From NCBI RefSeq assembly GCF_042610495.1, contig NZ_JBHGAP010000001.1, positions 434,001-498,000 on the forward strand: 64,000 bases of DNA, given 5' to 3'. The notes beneath the pieces were generated by a model. That model was not told where the DNA came from and searched no databases. It saw only the letters and a program-made list of their open reading frames with translations. The stretch comes from RU20A sp042610495 (GTDB lineage Bacteria; Pseudomonadota; Alphaproteobacteria; Rhizobiales; Rhizobiaceae). The position numbers and the translations under genes were made by a program. Below, one piece after another: positions 7,803 through 16,709 of the stretch (position 1 is the stretch's first letter; each line of letters opens with the position of its first letter).

Positions 7803-8570
7803 ATGGCATTGCCTGATTTCAGCATGCGCCAGCTTCTGGAAGCTGGTGTTCACTTCGGCCACCAGACCCACCGCTGGAACCCGAAGATGAAGCCGTACAT
7901 CTTCGGCGACCGCAACAACGTCCACATCATCGACCTCGCCCAGACGGTTCCGATGCTGAGCCGCGCTCTGCAGGTCGTGTCCGACACCGTCGCTTCGGGC
8001 GGCCGCGTTCTTTTCGTCGGCACCAAGCGCCAGGCTTCGGAAATCATTGCTGACGCTGCAAAGCGTTCGGCCCAGTACTACGTCAACGCCCGCTGGCTCG
8101 GCGGCATGATGACCAACTGGAAGACGATCTCCAACTCGATCCAGCGCCTGCGCAAGCTCGACGAGATCCTGGCTTCCGAAGGCTCGGGCTACTCCAAGAA
8201 GGAACGCCTGAACCTCGAGCGCGAACGCGAAAAGCTGTCGCGTGCGCTGGGCGGTATCCGCGATATGGGCGGCGTTCCGGACCTGATGTTCATCATCGAC
8301 ACGAACAAGGAAAAGATCGCGATCGAAGAAGCCAAGCGCCTGGGCATCCCGGTCGTTGCTATCATCGACTCGAACTGCGATCCGGACCTGATCGACTACC
8401 CGATCCCGGGCAATGACGACGCCTCGCGCGCCATCGCTCTTTACTGCGACCTGATCTCGCGCGCTGCCATCGACGGCATCGCTCGCCAGCAGGGCGCCTC
8501 TGGTCGCGATATCGGCGCCTCCGCCGAAGCCCCGATCGAGCCGGCTCTCGAAGAAGCCGCCGAGGCCTGA
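7803..8570 (+). CDS. rpsB: 30S ribosomal protein S2
   Basis: 255 residues of ribosomal protein S2, the usual length for alphaproteobacteria with an acidic Ala/Glu-rich C-terminal tail. Family blocks are clear: LLEAGVHFGHQTHRWNPKM, FVGTKRQA, WLGGMMTNWKT and DLMFIIDTNKE. S2 binds the small subunit near S1 and is needed for translation initiation. ATG 7803 follows an AAGGAG-type ribosome site; longer readings of the frame add a Gly/Ser-rich piece unlike S2. The 174-base leader could carry an autoregulatory S2-binding site, as in other bacteria. A terminator separates it from tsf. Confidence 0.98.
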   Translation: MALPDFSMRQLLEAGVHFGHQTHRWNPKMKPYIFGDRNNVHIIDLAQTVPMLSRALQVVSDTVASGGRVLFVGTKRQASEIIADAAKRSAQYYVNARWLGGMMTNWKTISNSIQRLRKLDEILASEGSGYSKKERLNLEREREKLSRALGGIRDMGGVPDLMFIIDTNKEKIAIEEAKRLGIPVVAIIDSNCDPDLIDYPIPGNDDASRAIALYCDLISRAAIDGIARQQGASGRDIGASAEAPIEPALEEAAEA

Positions 8571-8603
8571 TAGCTCGGGTTCTCACGAACCTGATCATGT
8601 GTC

Positions 8604-8649
8604 GGAAGGCCGTTTGCGTCCGAGAAGGGTGAACGGCCTTCCGCTTTTT
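8604..8649 (+). terminator. Terminator or attenuator between rpsB and tsf
   Basis: An 11-bp perfect stem GGAAGGCCGTT (8604-8614) / AACGGCCTTCC (8632-8642) is followed by GCTTTTT. It should end much rpsB transcription. Since tsf follows 166 bases later on the same strand, either tsf has its own promoter or read-through sets its level. Confidence 0.85.
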
Positions 8650-8814
8650 GTAAGCGACGGCACCGCCGCGGCGAGCCGCCAGCGGACGCCAAGCGCGGCA
8701 GGTGTGGGACACTCGGTCATCACGCCGTCATACAGACCGGGCAAATCCCGGCTCACTCTCTTCCGGCAGCCGACACGCATCGTACGGCCGCCCAACAGTC
8801 TAAAGAGGCACACA

Positions 8815-9741
8815 ATGGCTGAAATCACTGCTGCTCTCGTGAAGGAACTGCGCGAAAAGACCGGCGCAGGCATGATGGATTGCAAGAAGGCACTCGCCGA
8901 GACCAATGGCGACATGGAAGCCGCCATCGACTGGCTGCGCGCCAAGGGCATCGCCAAGGCCGACAAGAAGTCGGGCCGCACGGCTGCCGAAGGCCTCATC
9001 GGCGTCGCTTCGGCCGGCACCAAGGCCGTTGTCGTCGAAATCAACTCCGAAACCGACTTCGTTGCCCGTAACGATGCCTTCCAGGACCTCGTCCGCGGCG
9101 TCGCCCAGGTTGCGCTCTCCACCGACGGTTCCGTCGAAGCCATCAGCGCTGCCCAGTATCCGGCGACCGGCAAGTCGGTTCACGACACCATCACCGACGC
9201 AATCGCCACCATCGGCGAGAACATGACGCTGCGCCGTGCCGCGTCGCTCTCCGTCACCGACGGCGTCGTCGCGACGTACATCCACAATGCCGTTGCCGAC
9301 GGCCTCGGCAAGCTCGGCGTTCTCGTCGCGCTCGAATCGACCGGCGACAAGGATGCGCTGAACGCCATCGGCCGCCAGGTTGCCATGCACATCGCCGCCA
9401 CCAACCCGCTGGCCGTGCGCGCTGACGAAGTCGATGCCGCTGTCGCCGAGCGCGAGCGCAACGTGTTCATCGAGCAGTCCCGCGCCTCGGGCAAGCCGGA
9501 CAACATCATCGAGAAGATGGTGGAAGGCCGCATGCGCAAGTTCTTCGAGGAAGTCGCCCTTCTCTCGCAGGCTTTCGTCATCAACCCCGACCTGACGGTT
9601 GAAGCTGCCATCAAGGAAGCCGAAAAGACCGTTGGCGCGCCGATCGCCGTCAAGGGCATGGCTCGCCTGCTGCTCGGCGAAGGCGTCGAGAAGGAAGCCT
9701 CCGACTTCGCAGCCGAAGTGGCTGCTGTCGCCAAGGGCTGA
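8815..9741 (+). CDS. tsf: Translation elongation factor Ts
   Basis: 308 residues, the normal length of EF-Ts. The N-terminal UBA-like domain (ITAALVKELREKTGAGMMDC, residues 3-22) and the TDFVARND motif, which contacts EF-Tu, are both present. EF-Ts recharges EF-Tu by releasing GDP. ATG 8815 gives the canonical MAEITAALVKELR start; the upstream open frame overlaps the terminator region and is not S2- or Ts-like. It lies between rpsB and pyrH as in most bacteria. Confidence 0.98.
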   Translation: MAEITAALVKELREKTGAGMMDCKKALAETNGDMEAAIDWLRAKGIAKADKKSGRTAAEGLIGVASAGTKAVVVEINSETDFVARNDAFQDLVRGVAQVALSTDGSVEAISAAQYPATGKSVHDTITDAIATIGENMTLRRAASLSVTDGVVATYIHNAVADGLGKLGVLVALESTGDKDALNAIGRQVAMHIAATNPLAVRADEVDAAVAERERNVFIEQSRASGKPDNIIEKMVEGRMRKFFEEVALLSQAFVINPDLTVEAAIKEAEKTVGAPIAVKGMARLLLGEGVEKEASDFAAEVAAVAKG

Positions 9742-9941
9742 TTTCCCCTTCATCTTTACGGAAATGCAGAGGGCATCGCGTGACAACGCGGTGCCCTTCG
9801 TGTATCGGGCATTTTCGGAGCGGATGCAGCCTGTGTCCCGCTCCGGTCGCGCTGGCCGCCCGGAACCCCTCGGGTGCGACCGCGCCGGCCGATCGACTTT
9901 TAAGTTTCGGCGCTCGGCGCGTTTTCATTCAAGGAGTTACC

Positions 9942-10664
9942 ATGGCGGGCAAACCTCTCTACAAGCGCGTGCTGCTGAAGGCTTCCGGTGAGGCGCTGAT
10001 GGGCAGCCAGGGCTTCGGTATCGATGTTGCCGTGGCCGACAGGATCGCCTCCGATATTGCCGAAGCGCGCGCCATGGGCGTCGAGGTCGGCGTCGTCGTC
10101 GGCGGCGGCAATATCTTCCGGGGCGTTGCCGTTGCGTCCAAGGGCGGTGACCGCGTGACCGGCGACCACATGGGCATGCTCGCCACCGTCATCAACGCGC
10201 TGGCGCTCGCGACCTCCCTGCGCAAGCTGGACATCGATACCGTCGTTCTCTCGGCGATTGCCATGCCGGAGATCTGCGAAAGCTTCTCGCAGCGCGCCAC
10301 GCTTTATCATCTCGGCCTCGGTCGCGTGGTCATCTTCGCCGGCGGCACCGGCAATCCCTTCTTCACCACCGATAGCGCCGCAGCGCTGCGCGCGGCCGAA
10401 ATGGGTGCCGAGGCGATCTTCAAGGGCACGCAGGTGGACGGCATCTATTCGGCAGACCCCAAGAAAGTGCCGGATGCCACGCGCTTCGATCGCCTGACCC
10501 ACAGCGAAGTGCTGGAAAAGGGCCTTGCCGTCATGGACGTTGCCGCGGTGGCGCTGGCGCGTGAAAACGCCATTCCGATCATCGTCTTCTCCATCCACGA
10601 GAAGGGTGGTTTCGCGGAAATCTTGACCGGCGGCGGTCGCGCCACCATCGTGACCGACAACTGA
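9942..10664 (+). CDS. pyrH: UMP kinase
   Basis: 240 residues of the amino-acid-kinase fold. KRVLLKASGEALMG carries the phosphate-binding loop, and TDSAAALRAAEMGAE and GTQVDGIYSADPKK are typical bacterial UMP kinase blocks. The enzyme phosphorylates UMP to UDP for pyrimidine nucleotide supply and is usually hexameric and allosterically controlled by GTP and UTP. AAGGAG six bases before ATG 9942 fixes the start. A hairpin without a T run (9770-9797) lies in the 200-base space after tsf. Confidence 0.98.
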   Translation: MAGKPLYKRVLLKASGEALMGSQGFGIDVAVADRIASDIAEARAMGVEVGVVVGGGNIFRGVAVASKGGDRVTGDHMGMLATVINALALATSLRKLDIDTVVLSAIAMPEICESFSQRATLYHLGLGRVVIFAGGTGNPFFTTDSAAALRAAEMGAEAIFKGTQVDGIYSADPKKVPDATRFDRLTHSEVLEKGLAVMDVAAVALARENAIPIIVFSIHEKGGFAEILTGGGRATIVTDN

Positions 10665-10737
10665 GACAATCAATTACAGGACCGGAGAGAGGCTGGCCGG
10701 TTTCACGGCCCGCCATGACCGACAGGGAGTGCAGGAT

Positions 10738-11298
10738 ATGAGCCAGGATATCGATCTCAAGGAAATCAAGCGCCGCATGGACGGCGCCGTTTCGGCATTC
10801 AAGAACGACGTCGCGTCGCTGCGCACCGGCCGCGCCTCGCCGAACATTCTCGATACGGTGACGGTCGAGGCCTATGGTTCGCGCATGCCGCTGAACCAGG
10901 TTGCCAACATCTCCGTGCCCGAGCCCCGCATGCTGGCCGTGTCCATCTGGGACAAGGGCATGGTCCGGGCGGTCGACAGCGCCATCCGCGAGTCCAATCT
11001 TGGGCTGAACCCGATCGTGGACGGCCAGAACCTGCGCATTCCGCTGCCCGAACTCAACGAAGAGCGCCGCCGCTCGCTCGTCAAGCTCGCCCATGATTAC
11101 GCCGAAAAGAGCAAGGTTGCCGTGCGCCACGTGCGCCGCGACGGCATGGACGCTCTGAAAAAGGCGGAGAAGGACGGCGACATCGGGCAGGACGAAAGCC
11201 GCAGCCTTTCGGAAAAAGTTCAGAAGATGACGGACGAAACGATTTCCGAAGTCGACCGCTTGCTCGCCGACAAGGAAAAGGAAATCATGCAGGTCTAG
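10738..11298 (+). CDS. frr: Ribosome recycling factor
   Basis: 186 residues, the family length. Signature blocks include FKNDVASLRTGRASPNILD, IVDGQNLRIPLPELNEERR and VRHVRRDGMDALKK. RRF with EF-G splits post-termination ribosomes. An upstream GTG at 10729 is possible, but the GGGAG ribosome site overlaps it and is correctly spaced only for ATG 10738. It lies directly after pyrH (73 bases) and before uppS. Confidence 0.98.
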   Translation: MSQDIDLKEIKRRMDGAVSAFKNDVASLRTGRASPNILDTVTVEAYGSRMPLNQVANISVPEPRMLAVSIWDKGMVRAVDSAIRESNLGLNPIVDGQNLRIPLPELNEERRRSLVKLAHDYAEKSKVAVRHVRRDGMDALKKAEKDGDIGQDESRSLSEKVQKMTDETISEVDRLLADKEKEIMQV

Positions 11299-11337
11299 GC
11301 TACAGGCCACGATCTGAGTCCAAAGCCAAGGCATCCG

Positions 11338-12081
11338 ATGTCCGACCGTCACATGATCTGCCCGCCGAAGCATGTTGCCATCATCATGGATGGCAACGGG
11401 CGTTGGGCGAAGGCCCGGGGCCTGCCGCGCTCCATGGGGCATCGCAAGGGCGTGGAGGCCGTGCGCGAAACGGTGCGCGCGGCCGGCGACCTCGGCATCA
11501 GCTATCTCACGCTTTATGCCTTTTCCTCGGAAAACTGGTCGCGGCCGGAGGCCGAGGTCAACGACCTCATGGGCCTCCTGAAGGCCTTCATCCGGCGCGA
11601 TCTGGCTGAACTCCACCGCGAAAACGTCCGCATCCGCATCATCGGCGACCGCACCAACCTGCGCGGCGATATCATGCCGCTGCTTCTGGAGGCGGAAGAA
11701 ACGACCCGAAACAATACCGGGATCACGCTGCTGATCGCCTTCAACTACGGTGCCCGCGACGAGATGGTCCGCGCCATGCGCCGGCTTGCAGCGGAAGTGG
11801 CAGCCGGTACCATGTCGCCGGACGACATCACGCCGGCACGCGTTTCCGCCAGCCTCGATACGTCGGGTATTCCCGATCCCGACCTTATCCTGCGCACGAG
11901 CGGCGAGGAGCGGCTCTCGAACTTCCTGCTGTGGCAGGCCGCCTATTCGGAACTTATGTTCCTGCCGGAATTGTGGCCCGATTTTACCCGCGAAACCCTG
12001 ATTCATGCGATCGAGCGCTTCCAGCGACGCGAACGCCGGTTTGGCGGCGTGACAGCCCCGTCGCTGGCGGTCGGTTCGTAA
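11338..12081 (+). CDS. uppS: Di-trans,poly-cis-undecaprenyl diphosphate synthase
   Basis: 247 residues of a cis-prenyltransferase. The catalytic Asp18 and phosphate-binding loop sit in IIMDGNGRWAKARGLPRSMG (residues 15-34), and the C-terminal RTSGEERLSNFLLWQ and LWPDF blocks are conserved. It makes undecaprenyl diphosphate, the lipid carrier for peptidoglycan, LPS O-antigen and exopolysaccharide. Its TAA shares a base with the ATG of cdsA (TAATG), so the two are translationally coupled. Confidence 0.97.
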   Translation: MSDRHMICPPKHVAIIMDGNGRWAKARGLPRSMGHRKGVEAVRETVRAAGDLGISYLTLYAFSSENWSRPEAEVNDLMGLLKAFIRRDLAELHRENVRIRIIGDRTNLRGDIMPLLLEAEETTRNNTGITLLIAFNYGARDEMVRAMRRLAAEVAAGTMSPDDITPARVSASLDTSGIPDPDLILRTSGEERLSNFLLWQAAYSELMFLPELWPDFTRETLIHAIERFQRRERRFGGVTAPSLAVGS

Positions 12082-12914
12082 TGTCCCAGGAACTCAAGCT
12101 TCGCATCCTTTCCGGTATCGTGCTCGCCGTGCTCGTCCTGTCTGCCACCTGGTATGGCGCGACGGCATTCGCGGTCCTTGCTGTCCTGATCGGGCTTCTC
12201 GTCTTTTTCGAATGGTCGCGCATGACGCGCCTTGGCGAAACCGACCCGGAGGGCAGGGCGCTTGGCTGGCTAGCCGTCGCCGCGACAGGCGCAACGGTTC
12301 TCCTCGCCGACCTCGAGACGACGCTGGTGACACTCCTGGCCTTCGTCCTGCTGGCCGGGGCGTGGGCTCAGGCGCGCGGCCGTAGCCATTGGCTGACCGG
12401 CGGCGTCCTCTATTCCGGCCTGACGGCCGTGGCGCTCGCAGCGATTCGCGGGGATACGGCCGTTGGCCTCGTCGCCATGCTGTTCGTCTTTGCCGTCGTC
12501 TGGTCGACGGATATCCTGGCCTACTTCGTCGGACGCGCCATCGGCGGCCCGAAACTTGCGCCGCGCATCTCCCCCGGCAAGACCTGGTCCGGCGCGATCG
12601 GCGGCGCGTTCTTCGGCATCGTCGGCGGTGTGGCGGTCTACCTTTCCTACTTCTCGACCTTCAGCGTGCGAATCGCTCTTCTGGCGCTGGCGCTGTCCTG
12701 TGCCAGCCAGGTCGGGGATCTCTTCGAATCTTTCATCAAGCGCCGGTTCGGGGTCAAGGATTCCAGCCATCTCATTCCCGGTCACGGTGGCGTGATGGAC
12801 CGCGTGGATGGCCTTGTTTTCGCGTGTTTTGCGGCCTTGTTGCTTGCGGTCGCTGAGACTTATCTTTACGCAGGGCAGGCGCGGCCGGTCGGTGCGCTGC
12901 TCCTCGGACAGTAG
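12081..12914 (+). CDS. cdsA: Phosphatidate cytidylyltransferase
   Basis: 277 residues with about seven membrane segments. The CDP-diglyceride synthase signature is complete near the C-terminus: QVGDLFESFIKRRFGVKD followed by PGHGGVMDRVDG, with the metal-binding acidic residues. The enzyme turns phosphatidic acid and CTP into CDP-diacylglycerol, the precursor of all phospholipids. It overlaps uppS by one base and precedes rseP by 27 bases. No dxr gene lies between cdsA and rseP here. Confidence 0.96.
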   Translation: MSQELKLRILSGIVLAVLVLSATWYGATAFAVLAVLIGLLVFFEWSRMTRLGETDPEGRALGWLAVAATGATVLLADLETTLVTLLAFVLLAGAWAQARGRSHWLTGGVLYSGLTAVALAAIRGDTAVGLVAMLFVFAVVWSTDILAYFVGRAIGGPKLAPRISPGKTWSGAIGGAFFGIVGGVAVYLSYFSTFSVRIALLALALSCASQVGDLFESFIKRRFGVKDSSHLIPGHGGVMDRVDGLVFACFAALLLAVAETYLYAGQARPVGALLLGQ

Positions 12915-12941
12915 TCGGCGCGGCCTTCACGGAGGCGATAC

Positions 12942-14078
12942 ATGGCTTTTCTGGTTGATGCCTGGCAGTTTGTGGCGGGCACGCTGTTTCCCTTTCTTGT
13001 CGTATTGACGCTCATCGTCTTCGTTCACGAAATGGGCCATTATCTTGCCGGCCGTTGGTCTGGTATCGGCATCACCGCCTTCTCGATCGGATTTGGACCG
13101 GAGATCCTCGGCTTCAATGATCGCCATGGCACGCGCTGGAAACTGTGCGCCATCCCGCTCGGCGGCTACGTGAAGTTCTTCGGCGACGAGGATGTGTCCT
13201 CCTCGTCGGTCGATCAGCAGGCGCTGGACGAGATGCCGCCGGAGATCCGGGCACGGACCTTCTCCGGCGCAAAGCTTTGGAAGCGCGCAATCACGGTCGC
13301 GGCCGGGCCGATTGCGAATTTCATCCTGGCCATCGCCATTTTCGCCGTTCTCTTTTCGATCTACGGCCGCCGCATCGCCGACCCCGTCGTCTCCGAGGTT
13401 CGCGCCGGCAGCGCGGCGCAGGAAGCAGGAATCATACCCGGCGATCGGCTGATCGCGATCGACGGCCACACCGTCACCACCTTTGACGACGTCCGCCGTT
13501 ACGTCAGCGTGCGCCCGGAAATGTCGATCGTCGTGACGATCCAGCGTGGCAGCGAAAAGCGCGATCTGACCATGGTCCCGAAGCGCACGGAACTGACGGA
13601 CCAGTTCGGCAACAAGATGGAACTCGGCGTCATCGGCGTCGTGACGGATGAGACCGCCGGCTCCTTCCGCACGGTCACCTACGGTCCGCTGGAAGCCGTC
13701 GCGGAAGGCGCGGTGCAGAGCTGGCATATCGTGACCGGCACTTTTGACTACATCTCCAACCTCATCGCCGGCCGCATGAAGGCTGACCAGCTCGGCGGTC
13801 CGATCCGTGTGGCCCAGGCGTCCGGCCAGATGGCGACGCTTGGCGTTGCCGCCGTGCTGCAACTGGCCGCCATGCTCTCGGTCTCGATCGGTCTCCTCAA
13901 TCTGATGCCGGTTCCGGTGCTCGACGGTGGACATCTGGTCTTCTATGCCGTCGAGGCCGTGCGCGGAAAGCCCGTTGGACCGAATGCGCAGGAGATTGCC
14001 TACCGTGTGGGCATCGCGCTGGTGCTGAGCCTCATGGTTTTCGCCACTTGGAACGACATCAGCATGCTGCTGGGGTAA
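12942..14078 (+). CDS. rseP: RseP-type site-2 intramembrane zinc metalloprotease
   Basis: 378 residues. The zinc site HEMGH lies at residues 29-33 in the first membrane segment, a PDZ domain spans about 115-200, and the third zinc ligand is in LMPVPVLDGGH near 321-332. The family cleaves transmembrane anti-sigma factors and remnant signal peptides. Only one PDZ domain is evident, as is common in alphaproteobacteria, against two in E. coli. The gene sits upstream of bamA, typical of envelope-stress coupling. A short GNRA-loop hairpin (14102-14119) lies after the stop. Confidence 0.95.
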   Translation: MAFLVDAWQFVAGTLFPFLVVLTLIVFVHEMGHYLAGRWSGIGITAFSIGFGPEILGFNDRHGTRWKLCAIPLGGYVKFFGDEDVSSSSVDQQALDEMPPEIRARTFSGAKLWKRAITVAAGPIANFILAIAIFAVLFSIYGRRIADPVVSEVRAGSAAQEAGIIPGDRLIAIDGHTVTTFDDVRRYVSVRPEMSIVVTIQRGSEKRDLTMVPKRTELTDQFGNKMELGVIGVVTDETAGSFRTVTYGPLEAVAEGAVQSWHIVTGTFDYISNLIAGRMKADQLGGPIRVAQASGQMATLGVAAVLQLAAMLSVSIGLLNLMPVPVLDGGHLVFYAVEAVRGKPVGPNAQEIAYRVGIALVLSLMVFATWNDISMLLG

Positions 14079-14326
14079 GCATGCCTCTGCATGGCTGATT
14101 CCTCCTGCGAAAGCAGGGGATTGGGCGCTCGTCCGGGAGGCGGCAAGGCAAGGATTTGTTTACGATAAAACCACGTGGTAGTGACCCTGAGGACACGGCT
14201 GCGATTGAAGTAAATAGAAATTAACGAGCTGGCTTGCTTGTATGGGAAAAGCCGGTAAAACGGCAAACATGACCGGAGTCGGCGCGTGCTTACGCTGCGG
14301 GACGTTGGAAAAAGGTAAGAAGTGAA

Positions 14327-16663
14327 ATGAAAGCTGGTTCAAGGTTTTTGAACGCCGTGTCGGCGGTTGCTCTTTCGGCGAGCATGGTAACGACGGGCGC
14401 CGGTGTCGCGATGTTTGCCAGCGCGACCGCAGCTGAGGCCGCTGTGATCCGCAACGTCGTGGTTCGCGGCGCAACCCGCGTCAGCCCCGAAACGGTACGG
14501 GCCAATGTCAGCATCGTCCCGGGCAAGACCTTCTCCAATGCCGACATCGACGAGTCGATCCGTCGCCTCTATGCAACCGGCTACTTCTCCGACGTGAACA
14601 TCGCCGTTTCCGGCGGCTCCCTCGTCGTGACCGTCAACGAGAACCAGCTGGTCAACGCCGTGGTCTTCAACGGCAACCGCAAGATCAAGGACGACAAGCT
14701 CGAGGGGATCGTGAAGACCCGGGCGCTTGGTCCGTTCGACCAGAACCAGATCAATGCCGACATCGAATCGATCAAGCAGGCCTATGCCGCGATCGGTCGT
14801 AACGACGTGACGGTCACCACGCAGACCGCGACGGTCGGCGAGGGACGCGTCAACATCGCCTTCGTCATCAATGAGGGCGAGCGCACCAAGATCACCGCGA
14901 TCAATTTTGTCGGCAACAACGCCTACAGCAACAGCCGTCTCCAGTCGGTCATCGCGACCAAGGAATCCGGCATCTTCTCGTTCCTGACCCGCAAGGACGT
15001 CTACAACGAGGACAAGCTGCGTGCCGATGAAGAGCTGCTGCGCCAGTTCTATTTCAATCGCGGCTATGCCGACTTCCGCGTCGTGTCCTCCGACGCAACG
15101 CTGAACGAAGCGACCAACGAATACACGATCACCATCACGGTCGATGAAGGCGAGCGCTACGATTTCGGCGCCATCAACGTCGAATCGACGGTCGATGGCG
15201 TGAACGCCGACGACCTCAAGGGTCTGGTCCAGAGCCACGAGGGTTCGGTCTACAAGGCCCGTGACGTTCAGGAGACCATCACCGAGATCTCCAAGCGCGT
15301 GGCGTCTGCCGGCTATCCCTTCGCCCGCGTAACACCGCGCGGCAACCGCGACCTCGGCAACCGCACCATCGCCGTTGACTATCTCGTCGATCAGGGCGAG
15401 CGGGCCTATGTCGAGCGTATCGAGATCCGCGGCAATACCCGCACCCGCGACTACGTCATCCGCCGCGAATTCGACATCAGCGAAGGCGATGCCTTCAACC
15501 AGGAAATGATCGCCCGCGCCAAGCGCCGTCTGGATGCCCTCGGCTACTTCTCGGCCGTCAACATCACGACCGCTCCGGGCTCGGCTCCGGACCGCGTCGT
15601 CGTCGTGGTTGACGTGCAGGACCAGTCCACCGGCAGCTTCGGCATCGGTGGCGGCTACGCAGCCGGCAACGGCGGCGGCCTCCTGCTCGAAGCCTCCATC
15701 GAGGAAAAGAACTTCCTTGGCCGTGGCCAGTACATCCGCCTGTCCGCCGGTCGTGGCGAAAGCGCCAAGACCTACAACGTCTCGTTCACCGAACCCTATT
15801 TCCTCGGTTACCGTCTGGCCGCGGGCTTCGACGTCTTCAAGAACGAGAACGAGTACAAGGACTACGAATACTCGCAGGAAGATCAGGGCTTTGCGCTTCG
15901 CATGACGGCGCCGATCACCGAGCGCCTGTCGACCACGCTGAAGTACAGCTACACCGAGCTGAAGTTCAACAGCAACAATCTGGCAAGCCTTGCGTCGCCG
16001 TACGTGACTGCGGTGACCCAGGGGCCGTGGACGCGGTCTTCGATCTCGCACAGCTTCAATTACAACTCGCTGGACGACATGACGCTGCCGCGCGACGGGA
16101 TGACCGCTTCGCTGACTCAGGAATTTGCCGGTGTCGGTGGCACCTCCGATTTCTACAAGATTTCGGGCAAGGCGCGTCTGTTCTACACGCTGAACGACGA
16201 AGCCGACCTGATCGGTTCGATCGCGGGTAGCGCCGGTCACCTCGTCAAGACCACCGGATCCATGGAAGTCTTCGACCAGTTCCAGTTCGGCACGAGCGAC
16301 ATCCGCGGCTTCGAGCGGAACGGTATCGGTCCGCGCAGCAATGCCTTCGGCGAAGCGCTGGGTGGCACGACCTACTTCACGGCATCGGCCGAAGCGACCT
16401 TCCCGCTTCCGGGTGTTCCGCAGGATGCGGGCTTCCGTGGCGCGGTCTTCGCGGATGCCGGCACGCTTTACGGCAACGAGGTTGCGGTCAACGCGGCCGA
16501 TCAGGTCGTCGGCACCGAGGCTTCCCTGCGTGCTTCGGTCGGCATCGGTCTGATCTGGGCATCGCCCTTCGGTCCGCTGCGTGTCGATTACGCCGTCCCG
16601 GTCGCCAAGAAAGATTACGACCGCGTGCAGAACCTGAAGTTCGGCATCTCGTCGTCGTTCTGA
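14327..16663 (+). CDS. bamA: Outer membrane protein assembly factor BamA
   Basis: 778 residues: a signal peptide (cleavage near residue 37-40, after ATAAEA), five POTRA repeats to about residue 430, and a 16-strand Omp85 barrel ending in the expected C-terminal Phe (GISSSF). BamA inserts beta-barrel proteins into the outer membrane. A 248-base spacer separates it from rseP, with an AT-rich tract (14160-14230) that may hold its own promoter. AGGTAAGAAG precedes ATG 14327. The lipid A genes follow at once. Confidence 0.98.
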   Translation: MKAGSRFLNAVSAVALSASMVTTGAGVAMFASATAAEAAVIRNVVVRGATRVSPETVRANVSIVPGKTFSNADIDESIRRLYATGYFSDVNIAVSGGSLVVTVNENQLVNAVVFNGNRKIKDDKLEGIVKTRALGPFDQNQINADIESIKQAYAAIGRNDVTVTTQTATVGEGRVNIAFVINEGERTKITAINFVGNNAYSNSRLQSVIATKESGIFSFLTRKDVYNEDKLRADEELLRQFYFNRGYADFRVVSSDATLNEATNEYTITITVDEGERYDFGAINVESTVDGVNADDLKGLVQSHEGSVYKARDVQETITEISKRVASAGYPFARVTPRGNRDLGNRTIAVDYLVDQGERAYVERIEIRGNTRTRDYVIRREFDISEGDAFNQEMIARAKRRLDALGYFSAVNITTAPGSAPDRVVVVVDVQDQSTGSFGIGGGYAAGNGGGLLLEASIEEKNFLGRGQYIRLSAGRGESAKTYNVSFTEPYFLGYRLAAGFDVFKNENEYKDYEYSQEDQGFALRMTAPITERLSTTLKYSYTELKFNSNNLASLASPYVTAVTQGPWTRSSISHSFNYNSLDDMTLPRDGMTASLTQEFAGVGGTSDFYKISGKARLFYTLNDEADLIGSIAGSAGHLVKTTGSMEVFDQFQFGTSDIRGFERNGIGPRSNAFGEALGGTTYFTASAEATFPLPGVPQDAGFRGAVFADAGTLYGNEVAVNAADQVVGTEASLRASVGIGLIWASPFGPLRVDYAVPVAKKDYDRVQNLKFGISSSF

Positions 16664-16709
16664 TCCAGGCAGTCCAGAACTGCTGACGCCCTGTTCTGGA
16701 GTGTCCGCC

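Noticed and set aside
9770..9797. Hairpin between tsf and pyrH
   Set aside because: The stem is good (one wobble) but there is no T run and no known regulatory element fits; kept only as a note in the pyrH entry.
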